A DNA stretch of 40,767 nt from Chitinophaga pinensis (GCA_945860565.1 CAMAQS010000012.1:1-40767); one strand, 5' to 3'. Shown: positions 15,668 to 24,330, counted from the first letter of the stretch. Translations and numbers: made by a program. Notes: a model not told the origin generated them from the sequence alone.

Positions 15668-16339
15668 CTAAATTACACCAATCTGTAAATTTAAATGTAT
15701 AAACATTTCACTACGATCGGAATTAAAAAGCATCTTCGTTTCCATGTCATTTTCTAAATCTAATAGTTGGGTGTTGTTAAATAAAAATTCTTCGAAAATA
15801 TTGTGCGTATTTATTTGATAATTCAAAAGTTTATTATCCTCGATCTTGAGCATGGGTAAAGTAGTTTCATTATATTTTCCTGTCCATACATTTAAAGTAT
15901 TCATTCCAAGGGCGAGTTCTAAAAGAAATCTTTGTATTTTACTTTGATAAAAGAAATGTGAAAATTCCAGATTGTAATTTAATGGATTTAACCGTTTCAA
16001 TTCATTTGTTAATTCAAGAGTCGTTTTAAAATCAGACTTATAAAAAAGCAAAACCAAATTCGCCAACAATTCAGGCATTTTACTATCTATTAAGACAAGA
16101 TTGTTTTTGAATAGTTCATTTTCAACTTTTACAAAATCAATTTGTCCACCCGATTCCATAAAATCATTCAGTATTTTTCTTTTATAATTCGTAGAATAAT
16201 TTGAATAGTTTTCATATAATCCAAATTCGCTCAAATTACGATGCTTCAAAACATAAATAAATCGCACAGACTCATTGATATTAAACAAAGTTGTAGTGCC
16301 TACCAATAATTTGTTCTGATTAATATCTTGTTGCAGCAT
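15668..16339 (-). CDS. C-terminal half of an HpaII-family restriction endonuclease
   Basis: 223 aa. The order TTTLFNINESVRFIY, GGQIDFVKVENELF, NLVLIDSKMPELLANLVL, LNPLNY, ALGMNTLNVWTGKY, NIFEEFLFNNTQL and HLNLQIG follows the C-terminal ~60% of HpaII-type enzymes (C^CGG specificity in HpaII itself) as I know the family, which is about 350-360 aa long. The N-terminal part with the expected catalytic residues is missing: a stop lies 15 codons above the ATG in frame. No C5 methyltransferase gene is near. I regard it as a non-functional remnant. It is convergent with the helicase gene (46-nt gap). Confidence 0.6.
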   Translation of the reverse strand: MLQQDINQNKLLVGTTTLFNINESVRFIYVLKHRNLSEFGLYENYSNYSTNYKRKILNDFMESGGQIDFVKVENELFKNNLVLIDSKMPELLANLVLLFYKSDFKTTLELTNELKRLNPLNYNLEFSHFFYQSKIQRFLLELALGMNTLNVWTGKYNETTLPMLKIEDNKLLNYQINTHNIFEEFLFNNTQLLDLENDMETKMLFNSDRSEMFIHLNLQIGVI

Positions 16340-16386
16340 AATATTGAAAATTTTGGAGATCCTGAGATTAAATAATTCTCCTGCAA

Positions 16387-16423
16387 TTTAATCCTTTTCA
16401 ACCCAATATCTCTGGCGAAAATC
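16387..16423 (+). repeat. Imperfect 37-bp direct repeat, copy 1
   Basis: 31 of 37 positions match the copy at 18059-18095 in the same orientation; the shared core is TTTCAACCCAATATC followed by GCGAAAA. It lies just upstream of the truncated restriction gene, where the missing N-terminal half would be. Confidence 0.7.
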
Positions 16424-16818
16424 AACACAATTTGTAAACAACCCCAATTTTTTTTGCAAAAACTGCAAATATCGCGAAACGCAGTTTCAAAGAGAATTTG
16501 AAATTGGAATGAAATATGGGTAAGTTTGTGATTGGTGTACTTCGTAACCAACTTTAATGACAATAGACAAAAGTGGAATTAAAAACCTTGAATACGTAAC
16601 AGTGAACCCCGGATTCTGAAATAGGTGGAAATTGATTTACCTCAGGCTAGTTGAAAAGTTCGCAGGAGCATCTAATACAATGAAAAAAGGGTAAGACAGA
16701 TCTAAACCAATTTCAAAATGACTACAGAAAAAGTTGAAATGGTGGTGAATGTTTTCTTCGTAAAAAGCAAGACATCAATGGCAAAAAAAAATACCGCGAT
16801 ACATAACGCATTTTAACA
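16424..16818. other. Gap before rhuM with a possible 32-aa reading frame
   Basis: No gene with recognisable homology. A 33-codon frame with ATG at 16718 and stop at 16814-16816 ends 2 nt before the RhuM start and could be a leader peptide or gene debris. The remainder is low-complexity AT-rich sequence. Confidence 0.35.
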
Positions 16819-17814
16819 ATGGAAGAAAATACCAATTTTATTATTTATCATAACCCAAACGGAGAAGTAAAGGTAGATGTTTTTGTAGAAGGTGAAACCG
16901 TATGGCTAACTCAAAAGAGTATGGGAGAACTTTTTGGCGTAGTAAAATCAACCATTAGTGAGCATCTTTCCAATATTTTTGATACCAATGAGTTGCAAAA
17001 AGAGTCAACTGTTCGGAATTTCCGAACAGTTCAACAAGAAGGAAAACGATTGGTAAATCGAGATATTGAATATTATAACCTTGATGCCATTATTTCTGTG
17101 GGTTACAGAGTAAATTCTAGCAAAGCAACTCAGTTTAGAATTTGGGCTACCCAAACTTTGAAGGAGTATATTATTAAGGGATTTGTGCTGGATGATAACC
17201 GTCTGAAGCAAGGTCAAACACTTTTTGGCAAAGATTATTTCAAAGAGTTACTTCGTAGGGTCCGTTCCATTAGGGCAAGTGAACGCAGAATTTACCAACA
17301 AGTAACTGATATTTTTGCAGAATGTAGTATTGACTACGATAAGAATTCAGACATCACAAAGAATTTTTATGCCATGGTGCAAAATAAATTTCATTTTGCA
17401 ATTACCGGGAAAACGGCTGCCGAAATTATTCACCTATCAGCAAATAAACATAAAGACAATATGGGGCTTACCACATGGAAAAATGCACCAAACGGACGAA
17501 TATTAAAATCAGATGTGATTGTCGCTAAAAATTATTTGCAAGAAAAAGAAATTAGTCAATTGGAAAGAACTGTAACAGGCTATTTTGATTACATAGAAGG
17601 TTTGATAGAGCGAGAAAATACGTTTACAATGGAACAATTGGCAGACAGTGTCAATAAGTTTCTTACGTTTAACGAATACAAAATATTGCATGGCAAAGGC
17701 GGACTTTCAAAGATTCAGGCTGCTAAAAAAGCTATAGAAGAATATGATGAGTTTAATAGAACTCAAAAACTCATTTCTGATTTTGATAAGGAACTTAATA
17801 AGGGAGAAATGTAA
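16819..17814 (+). CDS. rhuM: RhuM-family protein (virulence RhuM / KilA-N-associated type)
   Basis: 331 aa, the usual length. The N-terminus WLTQKSMGELFGVVKSTISEHL looks like a helix-turn-helix DNA-binding segment; the family signature VRNFRTVQQEGKRLVNRDIE, YYNLDAIISVGYRVNS and FRIWATQTLKEYI follows, and the C-terminal half carries NFYAMVQNKFHFAITGKTAAEII as in family members near Fic/restriction loci. Its biochemical role is not established; members are common in variable genomic islands. It sits alone between two imperfect direct repeats. Confidence 0.88.
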   Translation: MEENTNFIIYHNPNGEVKVDVFVEGETVWLTQKSMGELFGVVKSTISEHLSNIFDTNELQKESTVRNFRTVQQEGKRLVNRDIEYYNLDAIISVGYRVNSSKATQFRIWATQTLKEYIIKGFVLDDNRLKQGQTLFGKDYFKELLRRVRSIRASERRIYQQVTDIFAECSIDYDKNSDITKNFYAMVQNKFHFAITGKTAAEIIHLSANKHKDNMGLTTWKNAPNGRILKSDVIVAKNYLQEKEISQLERTVTGYFDYIEGLIERENTFTMEQLADSVNKFLTFNEYKILHGKGGLSKIQAAKKAIEEYDEFNRTQKLISDFDKELNKGEM

Positions 17815-18058
17815 AAAAATATAGATTAGAGTTCAAGCTTTTGCTTATGAAATTGGCTGTGAAAAACTATTCCAATAATTGATTGTAGTATATTGGAAAT
17901 TTTTTGTAAGTAAATAATTACTGAATTACATAATCCCGAGGATATTAACGATAGGACTCGAGACGCCGAAATATTGGAATTTCAAGCAGTATTGAAAGCC
18001 ATTAGGCAGTAAAAGGTTTTATTCTCTTCGGTGTTGAATGTTATCAATTCCTTTAAAA
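17815..18058. other. Gap after rhuM, possible gene debris
   Basis: An open stretch ending at 18010-18012 reads ELHNPEDINDRTRDAEILEF and then VLKAIRQ before a stop, but has no start and no recognised family; it may be the tail of a lost gene. A 15-bp string AATCCCGAGGATATT here (17933-17947) also occurs in the hairpin after the rRNA operon (right arm, 40600-40614). Confidence 0.3.
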
Positions 18059-18095
18059 TTTAACCCATTTCAACCCAATATCACATGCGAAAAAC
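18059..18095 (+). repeat. Imperfect 37-bp direct repeat, copy 2
   Basis: Same orientation as copy 1 at 16387-16423 with 31 of 37 identities. It lies 86 nt before the cytochrome gene start, so it may be the original upstream region of that gene. Confidence 0.7.
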
Positions 18096-18181
18096 GCGGC
18101 AAGTCTTAAAAAATGACACTATTTTTTGGAATAATTGCAAATCAATTTTTTCAATTTGGAAACATTGCGGAACTTTGTCCC

Positions 18182-18520
18182 ATGAAATTCTTTTTGAACC
18201 TTTTATTTGCCACTTTGGTCTTGGCGGCGTGTGCACCTAAACAATTTTACGCGCCAAACGACCTCGACATTGAACGCGGTAGAACTAAATTTCCGAATTA
18301 CACTTTGGCGGAAATGAACCGCGGTAAAATTGTATACTCCCAAAATTGTGGCAATTGCCATGCCTATAAAAATCCTTCAAAGTATTCAGAAAGCGAATGG
18401 AATGAAATTGTGCCGAGAATGGTTAAAAAAGCCAACAAAAACGACATGTTAATTAACAAAGAAGAAGCCGAACTGTTGCGCAAATTTGTGATTACCATGA
18501 GTCTTAGACCTTTAGACTAA
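18182..18520 (+). CDS. Monohaem c-type cytochrome lipoprotein
   Basis: 112 aa from ATG 18182. Signal with lipobox LAAC17; haem-binding motif C56-GN-C59-H60 (CXXCH) and a single candidate distal ligand among the C-terminal Met residues (NDMLINKEE, TMSLRPL). A small periplasm-facing, membrane-anchored electron carrier. An in-frame upstream start at 18113 would hide the signal peptide, so 18182 is chosen; GAACTTTG just before it resembles a -7 element. It is convergent with the molybdo-oxidoreductase operon, with 18 nt between stops, and may share electron-transfer context with it. Confidence 0.85.
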   Translation: MKFFLNLLFATLVLAACAPKQFYAPNDLDIERGRTKFPNYTLAEMNRGKIVYSQNCGNCHAYKNPSKYSESEWNEIVPRMVKKANKNDMLINKEEAELLRKFVITMSLRPLD

Positions 18521-18538
18521 GCATTAATTATCCTTAAA

Positions 18539-20860
18539 TCAGGAAACCGGTTCCAATACTTCCGTTGGACGCAATTTTAAGATAATCATTTTAGAAGTTG
18601 GCGTGTTGCTCTTATCTGCCACACTGTCTATTGGCACCAAGACATTTGTTTCAGGGAAATACGTTGCGCAACAACGCTCCGGAATACTGAATTCCAGTAT
18701 GATAAAATTTTTGGCCACGCGTTCACGTCCCCCAAAATCATTAATCAAATCTACCCTATCCCCGTGTTTATATCCCAACCGCTTTATGTCAAAAGCATTC
18801 ATAAATATAACCCTGCGTTCGTTGTGTACGCCTCGGTAACGGTCGTCTAAACCATAAATGGTGGTGTTAAATTGGTCGTGGCTGCGAACAGTCATCATCA
18901 TCAACTCATCTTCCTCAATTTTAATGGGTTGCACGGTTGCCACATTGAAATTTGCCTTGCCGGTAATGGTTTTAAACTGTCCTTCACGCGCTGAATTTGG
19001 CAAATAAAATCCACCCGGCAACCGCGCTCTATCGTTGTATAAATCGAACCCCGGAATCGTTTTTTCTATGTCCCAACGGATGTTGTCGTAATGTTCCATA
19101 TACCTCTGCCAGTTCACTTTCGTTTTATCTCCAAACACAGCCTGGGCCAATTTACACACTATTACTGGCTCACTCAACAAATTGTCTGATACAGGCTTAA
19201 GTACTCCTTTGGACATCTGAATGACTCCCATGGAATTCTCACAGGTCACAAATTGCAATTCGCCATTTAACACATCGTGGTCGGAACGACCCAAGCACGG
19301 CAGAATGATTGCTTCTTCGCCGGTAATTAAATGGCTTCGATTTAATTTCGTGGAAACCTGCACCGTTAACTTGCATTTTTCCAATGCTTCTGCCGTATAT
19401 ATGGTATCTGGAGTGGCTGACAAAAAATTCCCTCCCATGGCAAAAAACACCTTTACTTTACCCTCGTGCATGGCTTTGATGCTGTCTACCACATCTAAAC
19501 CGTGATCTGCAGGAGGTTCAAATCCAAATACCCGTTCAATATTATCTAAAAACGCTTTCGACGGTTTTTCGTAAATGCCCATTGTTCTGTCACCTTGCAC
19601 GTTGGAGTGGCCTCTTACCGGGCACGTACCAGCACCGGGTTTGGCAATGCTGCCTTTTGCAATGAGCATGTTTACCACTTCTTTGATGGTATCAACGGCA
19701 TTTTTATGCTGTGTTAAACCCATTGCCCAGCAGGAAATAATCTTTTTCTTGTATTTAATGGCTTGAAATGTCTCTTGAACCTGCTCTAACGTGATTCCAG
19801 AGTGATACACCAATTCATCAAAATTTTGAGCCAAAATATGCGACTTCCACTCTTCAAATCCAGAGCTATGATTTATTATGAACTCGGGATCCAATATTTG
19901 ACCCTTTTCACTTTCTTCGGCTTGCAACATTAGGTATGCCAAGGCCTGAAACAAAGCCAAATCTCCGTTGATTTTTACCTGTAAAAAGTGGTCTGTCAAT
20001 CGGGCTTTAATACCCAAAGCGCCTTTTATAGATTGTGGATCTTTAAAAGCCATGAGACCTGTTTCAGGAAGTGGATTCACAGAAATGATGGTACAGCCTT
20101 TTTCCTTTGCTTTTTGCAAGGCACTTAACATGCGTGGGTGGTTGGTTCCGGGATTTTGTCCGATGATAAAAATCACGTCCGCAACGTAAAAATCTTCCAG
20201 TTTTACACTTCCTTTTCCAATTCCGAGAGATTCGTTTAATGCCACACCACTTGACTCATGGCACATGTTGCTGCAATCGGGCAAATTGTTGGTGCCATAT
20301 TCGCGGACAAACAGTTGGTATAAAAATGCGGCTTCGTTGCTGGTTCTTCCGCTGGTATAAAACACAGACTCGTTGGGGTGATTTACCGCATTGAGTTCTG
20401 TTGCAATTTTCGCAAAAGCAGAATGCCAAGAAATTGGCCTATAGTGTGTTGCTCCTTTTTCCAAATACAATGGTTCTGCAATTCTGCCTTTTTTGCCAAT
20501 TTCATAGTCATTCAGTAATGACAAATCTGCGACCGAATTGTTGGCAAAAAAATCGGCGGTTAACCGTTTTGTTGTGGCTTCTTCTGCTACTGCTTTCGCC
20601 CCGTTTTCACAGTATTCACCGAGACTAGAGCGATCGTCATCTGGGTCGGGCCATGCGCAACTTGGACAATCGAACCCACCCTTTTGATTCAAATTAAACA
20701 ACGCTTTTAATCCCCGGGCTGCATTCATTCCGCTAAAAACATGTTTTACCGCAACAGTTACTCCAGTAATTCCGGCAGCGGATTCACTAACTTCCCTCAA
20801 TTTAAGCTTAAGTAAACTCTCAGGATTTTCGGGATTCGGATGGTTGTGTAATTTGGTCAT
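18539..20860 (-). CDS. FdhF/YdeP-family molybdopterin oxidoreductase
   Basis: 773 aa, the usual length for the YdeP group. N-terminal CPSCAWP (C65, C68) with C84 in GEYCENG, then the Mo-bisMGD core: TSGRTSNEAAF, CHESSG at the catalytic loop, VIFIIGQNPGTNHPR, GHSNVQGDRTMG, and the C-terminal molybdopterin dinucleotide-binding barrel (MMMTVRSHDQFNTTIYG, NERRVIFMN). Related to formate dehydrogenase H, but YdeP-type enzymes have no proven substrate. No signal peptide, so cytoplasmic. Last gene of the five-gene molybdenum operon; fdhD in the same operon supports a sulfur-ligated molybdenum centre. Confidence 0.92.
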   Translation of the reverse strand: MTKLHNHPNPENPESLLKLKLREVSESAAGITGVTVAVKHVFSGMNAARGLKALFNLNQKGGFDCPSCAWPDPDDDRSSLGEYCENGAKAVAEEATTKRLTADFFANNSVADLSLLNDYEIGKKGRIAEPLYLEKGATHYRPISWHSAFAKIATELNAVNHPNESVFYTSGRTSNEAAFLYQLFVREYGTNNLPDCSNMCHESSGVALNESLGIGKGSVKLEDFYVADVIFIIGQNPGTNHPRMLSALQKAKEKGCTIISVNPLPETGLMAFKDPQSIKGALGIKARLTDHFLQVKINGDLALFQALAYLMLQAEESEKGQILDPEFIINHSSGFEEWKSHILAQNFDELVYHSGITLEQVQETFQAIKYKKKIISCWAMGLTQHKNAVDTIKEVVNMLIAKGSIAKPGAGTCPVRGHSNVQGDRTMGIYEKPSKAFLDNIERVFGFEPPADHGLDVVDSIKAMHEGKVKVFFAMGGNFLSATPDTIYTAEALEKCKLTVQVSTKLNRSHLITGEEAIILPCLGRSDHDVLNGELQFVTCENSMGVIQMSKGVLKPVSDNLLSEPVIVCKLAQAVFGDKTKVNWQRYMEHYDNIRWDIEKTIPGFDLYNDRARLPGGFYLPNSAREGQFKTITGKANFNVATVQPIKIEEDELMMMTVRSHDQFNTTIYGLDDRYRGVHNERRVIFMNAFDIKRLGYKHGDRVDLINDFGGRERVAKNFIILEFSIPERCCATYFPETNVLVPIDSVADKSNTPTSKMIILKLRPTEVLEPVS

Positions 20861-20876
20861 ATTTCAATCGTATTCG

Positions 20877-21245
20877 TTAACACTCCAAATTAGGATTTGG
20901 GTAATTGTTGCTTTGGTCTTCGAAGGTATTATCGATGCACACAAAATCTTTTTCAATGAGTAAAAACAAAGATTCCCCGTTTTCCAACGGCAGTTTGTGC
21001 TGAAATCCTACTTCTTCGGTTTCAACCCACTGTTTGGCAATATCTTCAGGCATTAAAAACACGATGCTGTTGTCTTGCCAATGTGCCGACAAGGTTTCAA
21101 CTTGATTTGAGCGACGCAAAATATAGCTAAATGTACCGCCCACCAATTGAGTCGTTTCCACCAACTCAGCAGTTTCAGCAAATCGTGCCACTTCTAATTT
21201 GTCTAATCTATATCTTACAGAATTGCCTTTTATTCGTATTTTCAT
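20877..21245 (-). CDS. Small conserved protein of the molybdo-oxidoreductase operon (DUF7009-like)
   Basis: 122 aa, soluble. It begins MKIRIKGNSVRYRLDKLEV and ends EDQSNNYPNPNLEC, a combination I associate with a family (DUF7009, from memory) commonly encoded next to FdhF/YdeP genes. The invariant-looking final Cys and the KDFVCIDN segment could bind metal or a cofactor. It lies 16 nt before the oxidoreductase gene and 82 nt after fdhD. A role as an assembly factor or partner is inferred from location only. Confidence 0.7.
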   Translation of the reverse strand: MKIRIKGNSVRYRLDKLEVARFAETAELVETTQLVGGTFSYILRRSNQVETLSAHWQDNSIVFLMPEDIAKQWVETEEVGFQHKLPLENGESLFLLIEKDFVCIDNTFEDQSNNYPNPNLEC

Positions 21246-21327
21246 TTTAGCCTACTTTCGTTCGAATATACATATTTCAATTTCTCTTGGCAAATTTCGC
21301 AAATGGTTCCTTTGTGATTTTCAATTT

Positions 21328-22179
21328 TTACAAACCCATTCTTTCAGGAGCGCAGTAAACATTAAATCTATTCTCTTTTAAAAAACCGACCAAGGTGATG
21401 TCGTATTCTTCGGCAAGATCAATGGCCAAACTACTGGGTGCACCTATTGCACAAATCATGCGGATTCCGGCCATGCTTGCCTTTTGAACCAATTCAAAAC
21501 TGGCTCGTCCACTCAAAACCAATACATAGTCAAAACAGGGAATCAATCCCTCATTCAACGCAAAACCGATGAGTTTGTCAACCGCATTGTGACGGCCAAC
21601 ATCTTCTTTTATGTACTTGCACTCTCCAGACAAATCAAACAAAGCAGCGGCATGAATCCCTCCAGAATATTCAAAATTCAGTTGGGCATTGCGCAATTTT
21701 GATGGAAAGGTCATGATGGTTTCGGGGGATATTTTCCATTTTTTTTGGGGGATGATTATCGGACAAGCCAATTTAACCGCATCGATGGATGCTTTTCCGC
21801 ATACTCCGCAACTGGAGGTGGTATAAAAATTGCGTTCCAATTGTTTCAAATTCACATTAACCGTTTCCTTCAGCACAACAGTCACTCCTTGATGTTCCAT
21901 GTTTGATTCAGATAGATTCGCTTCTGAGGCAAGTACTTTTTCAACGTCTTGATTGCCTTGAATAATTCCTTCGGTATATAAAAAACCAATAGCCAATTCT
22001 TCGTCAGCCCCTGGTGTCCGCATGGTAATGGCTACAATCTGAACTGTTGAAACGCCATTAATGGTTTGCTCAATGGAAATTTCAAGCGGCTCTTCTACCG
22101 ACACCAAATCATTTACATGTGTTCTATTGGTTCCAGAAATCTTTAGAATTTCATAGGGAATTAAGGTGTTTTTTGTCAT
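21328..22179 (-). CDS. fdhD: FdhD sulfurtransferase for molybdoenzyme maturation
   Basis: 283 aa. FdhD moves sulfur from a cysteine desulfurase to the bis-MGD cofactor before insertion in formate dehydrogenase-type enzymes. Visible features: RTPGADEELAIGFLYTEGII (about 54-73), the catalytic cysteine loop TSSC124-GVC127-GKASID, and SGRASFELVQKASMAGI in the C-terminal half. It overlaps the end of the upstream THEP1-MobA gene by 29 nt. Two GGGGGAT motifs (21724, 21747) lie 23 nt apart inside the gene; they encode the segments ISPET and IIPQKK. Confidence 0.95.
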   Translation of the reverse strand: MTKNTLIPYEILKISGTNRTHVNDLVSVEEPLEISIEQTINGVSTVQIVAITMRTPGADEELAIGFLYTEGIIQGNQDVEKVLASEANLSESNMEHQGVTVVLKETVNVNLKQLERNFYTTSSCGVCGKASIDAVKLACPIIIPQKKWKISPETIMTFPSKLRNAQLNFEYSGGIHAAALFDLSGECKYIKEDVGRHNAVDKLIGFALNEGLIPCFDYVLVLSGRASFELVQKASMAGIRMICAIGAPSSLAIDLAEEYDITLVGFLKENRFNVYCAPERMGL

Positions 22180-23230
22180 TGGGGGTATCGAAGCTTTTAA
22201 AATGTTCGGGGTTTGTGATTAGAAGGGTTCGCGCTTTGTTTTCCTTGATTTTATCCATTAAAAATCCACTCAATGAGTGGTTGTTTTTAATCCCAATTTC
22301 AAAGTTCAAATCGCTGGCTGCATAGATTGCTATAAGTGGTTCTAGAAAATGGGTATCAGGATGTTTGTAACACACCGTTTTACCTGTGATTCGATACACT
22401 TGCAACAAATCAAATATTGCAGAAATCGGTAAATTTGGATAATCTATACCTATAAATAAAATACTCTTTTCAGTAAACTTTTTATGTGCGGTTAGTAATC
22501 CACCCATTGGTCCATTCTCTTGAAATTCAGGATCATCAGCAAAAACAGGATTTTCAGTTTCCAAGAAATCATTTGCATTTATTGCAACTAGGATATTGAG
22601 TGTTTGCAGTTGATTCACTACATATTGAAATTGAGGCAATCCATGGTAATTAATGAGTGCTTTGGGTTCACCCATGCGGCTACTTTTTCCTCCCGCTACT
22701 ACAACGGCTTGTATATTTGGAAAAGTTCTTATGAAAGGCCCTGTATTGACAATGGCATCAAACAATTTGTATTTTGTTAAAGCCCTATCTAATAGTGTGT
22801 TTCGTACAATTATCACCAACGAAGGTTTTGGTTCTTGGTGTTGATAATATTGGTTTAAAAATTGCGAAAATTGCGGTTCAAATCCGGCATTTGATTCTAT
22901 TTCAAGTTTTCCCAACTCGTCGATGATTAAATAATCGTGTATATTCTGCTTTAAGTCCTCTTTCAAATGGGCTAGTGCCCGAGAGAATGCAGATTTGTAA
23001 AATTCATATCTACCAATTTTAACGATTTCGGGGGATTGGTTTTCTGCAATTTCGGCAACCTCGAACGGGATATATTTTTGTGCAGCTGGAAAGTAAATTT
23101 GTCGCTTGTTATTAACTACCGGCGATAAGAATCCCCCCACAGACAAAGTATTATTGGAAGAAATCCAATCCATAATTAAGGTAGTTTTACCAATTCCAAT
23201 TGGCGCCGATATGATATAAATTTCGCTCAA
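22151..23230 (-). CDS. mobA: THEP1-like NTPase fused to MobA-like guanylyltransferase
   Basis: 359 aa with two domains. Residues 1-165: P-loop nucleotide kinase/NTPase of the THEP1 type, Walker A A9-PIGIGKTT17, Walker B YLIIDELGKLE (100-110), and NTGP. Residues 173-359: MobA/NTP_transf_3, with VVVAGGKSSRMGEPKAL (176-192), ENGPMGGLLTA (238-248) and metal-binding D263 in GIDYPNLP. MobA attaches GMP to molybdopterin. The only start before Walker A is TTG 23230-23228, which overlaps the previous gene's TGA (TTGA). This agrees with no ATG before residue 20. The fusion suggests nucleotide handling coupled to cofactor synthesis. Confidence 0.88.
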   Translation of the reverse strand: MSEIYIISAPIGIGKTTLIMDWISSNNTLSVGGFLSPVVNNKRQIYFPAAQKYIPFEVAEIAENQSPEIVKIGRYEFYKSAFSRALAHLKEDLKQNIHDYLIIDELGKLEIESNAGFEPQFSQFLNQYYQHQEPKPSLVIIVRNTLLDRALTKYKLFDAIVNTGPFIRTFPNIQAVVVAGGKSSRMGEPKALINYHGLPQFQYVVNQLQTLNILVAINANDFLETENPVFADDPEFQENGPMGGLLTAHKKFTEKSILFIGIDYPNLPISAIFDLLQVYRITGKTVCYKHPDTHFLEPLIAIYAASDLNFEIGIKNNHSLSGFLMDKIKENKARTLLITNPEHFKSFDTPNDKKHLNSL

Positions 23231-24222
23231 TTGATGCGATTTTCAACTTTGAATGCAATGAGGTATTCTATGCCAATGAAATATCTCAAGAATGGGGTGT
23301 GAAATTTCTTGGCAACCTGCACGCAGTGTAAATATTCCTGTTTTAGTTGGTTAAATTCGAGCATAATTTGGTTTACAGCTGCGGAATATTTGTTGTCTTT
23401 TACTTTTTTTGCAAGCAACCACTTAAACAGAGGATTCACCAACAAATAAATAAGCAATGTTGCCGTGATACTTCTTACAAAAACAGCCAATACATTAGAC
23501 TTATCGGAATCCGAAATGTATAAGATGGAGAGCATAAGAAACAATGTGACTGAATAAATTATCCAAAAAGGTTTTTTTCTTTTGGGGGATGTTGTCTTGG
23601 GTTTTAGTTCGTTTGTGGTGATTCCAGAAAGAGAATTTCTATTTTGGTTCAAGCGTGACATTCGTTTCGGTAATGTGCCCATTCGGGCACCGATAATCAT
23701 CCCCCAAAAAACATATAATGAAATATACGCGCCTAAAATCCAACTAGATACATTGGTTTCCAGTCCAAATTCTTTTGTTAAACCTGAAACAGTTTTATCG
23801 ATGGCTTTAAAAATGGATGTGCCATAAATTAATGTAAGGACAAGGATTTTTTGCATTGCCGATTCCAGCATAGCAATTATGGCAAAAACTATTGTTGCCA
23901 GATTATAGACGGGCAATACTTTAAATATGAACACTCCTATCAACCCTTGAAATACTACTGCGATATATGCGGGAGGTGGAGAATGAGGGCTTGCGGTTAC
24001 CTTAACCAAAATAACAATGAGTGTGGCTTTCAGTATTTCTTGAGTTGCATTTTTATTGTTATGGGCCATAATTGAAATTATAGCTACGGCAGATCCACCC
24101 ACAAGCAAACCAGTAAGTGGAATATGGAGCGCGTGTAAAACACCGCCCAATGTAGCTTCAACGAAGGCCCATAAGGCAGTAAGTTGAAACCAAATTGTAT
24201 TTTGTGAATTATTTGGATGCAT
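23227..24222 (-). CDS. Multi-pass membrane protein heading the molybdenum operon
   Basis: 331 aa with about eight hydrophobic helices: five in the N-terminal 135 residues, one near 160-180, then a Lys/Pro-rich cytoplasmic loop (about 190-220) and two more (222-240, 248-270), followed by a soluble tail. The N-terminal part (ALWAFVEATLGGVLHALHIPLTG) is loosely like the S components of ECF transporters, which would make it a candidate uptake protein for molybdate, tungstate or a cofactor precursor; this is a guess. No family is recognised with confidence. First gene of the operon; overlaps the next by 4 nt. Contains two GGGGGAT motifs in opposite orientation (23584, 23699). Confidence 0.7.
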   Translation of the reverse strand: MHPNNSQNTIWFQLTALWAFVEATLGGVLHALHIPLTGLLVGGSAVAIISIMAHNNKNATQEILKATLIVILVKVTASPHSPPPAYIAVVFQGLIGVFIFKVLPVYNLATIVFAIIAMLESAMQKILVLTLIYGTSIFKAIDKTVSGLTKEFGLETNVSSWILGAYISLYVFWGMIIGARMGTLPKRMSRLNQNRNSLSGITTNELKPKTTSPKRKKPFWIIYSVTLFLMLSILYISDSDKSNVLAVFVRSITATLLIYLLVNPLFKWLLAKKVKDNKYSAAVNQIMLEFNQLKQEYLHCVQVAKKFHTPFLRYFIGIEYLIAFKVENRIN

Positions 24223-24330
24223 GAAAGAGGACGAATTTACAAAAAAAATGTGTTTGGGTCTTTTTAAAAGAAATGTTCAAAAAACGACAATGTTACTTTT
24301 ATCACTTTAAAATTCGTTTTTTTTTAACTT

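Noticed and set aside
16300-16563. Minus-strand 87-codon frame upstream of the HpaII remnant
   Set aside because: Composition is not protein-like and it has no family match I recognise. The short PKFSI segment may be a frameshifted scrap of the restriction gene, but too little remains to call.
22172-22190. GGGGG followed by TA near the fdhD start
   Set aside because: Looks like the over-represented motif but lacks the AT after the G-run; not counted. Similar near misses at 18728, 26749, 28583, 29256, 34727, 35934 and 37919 were also left out.
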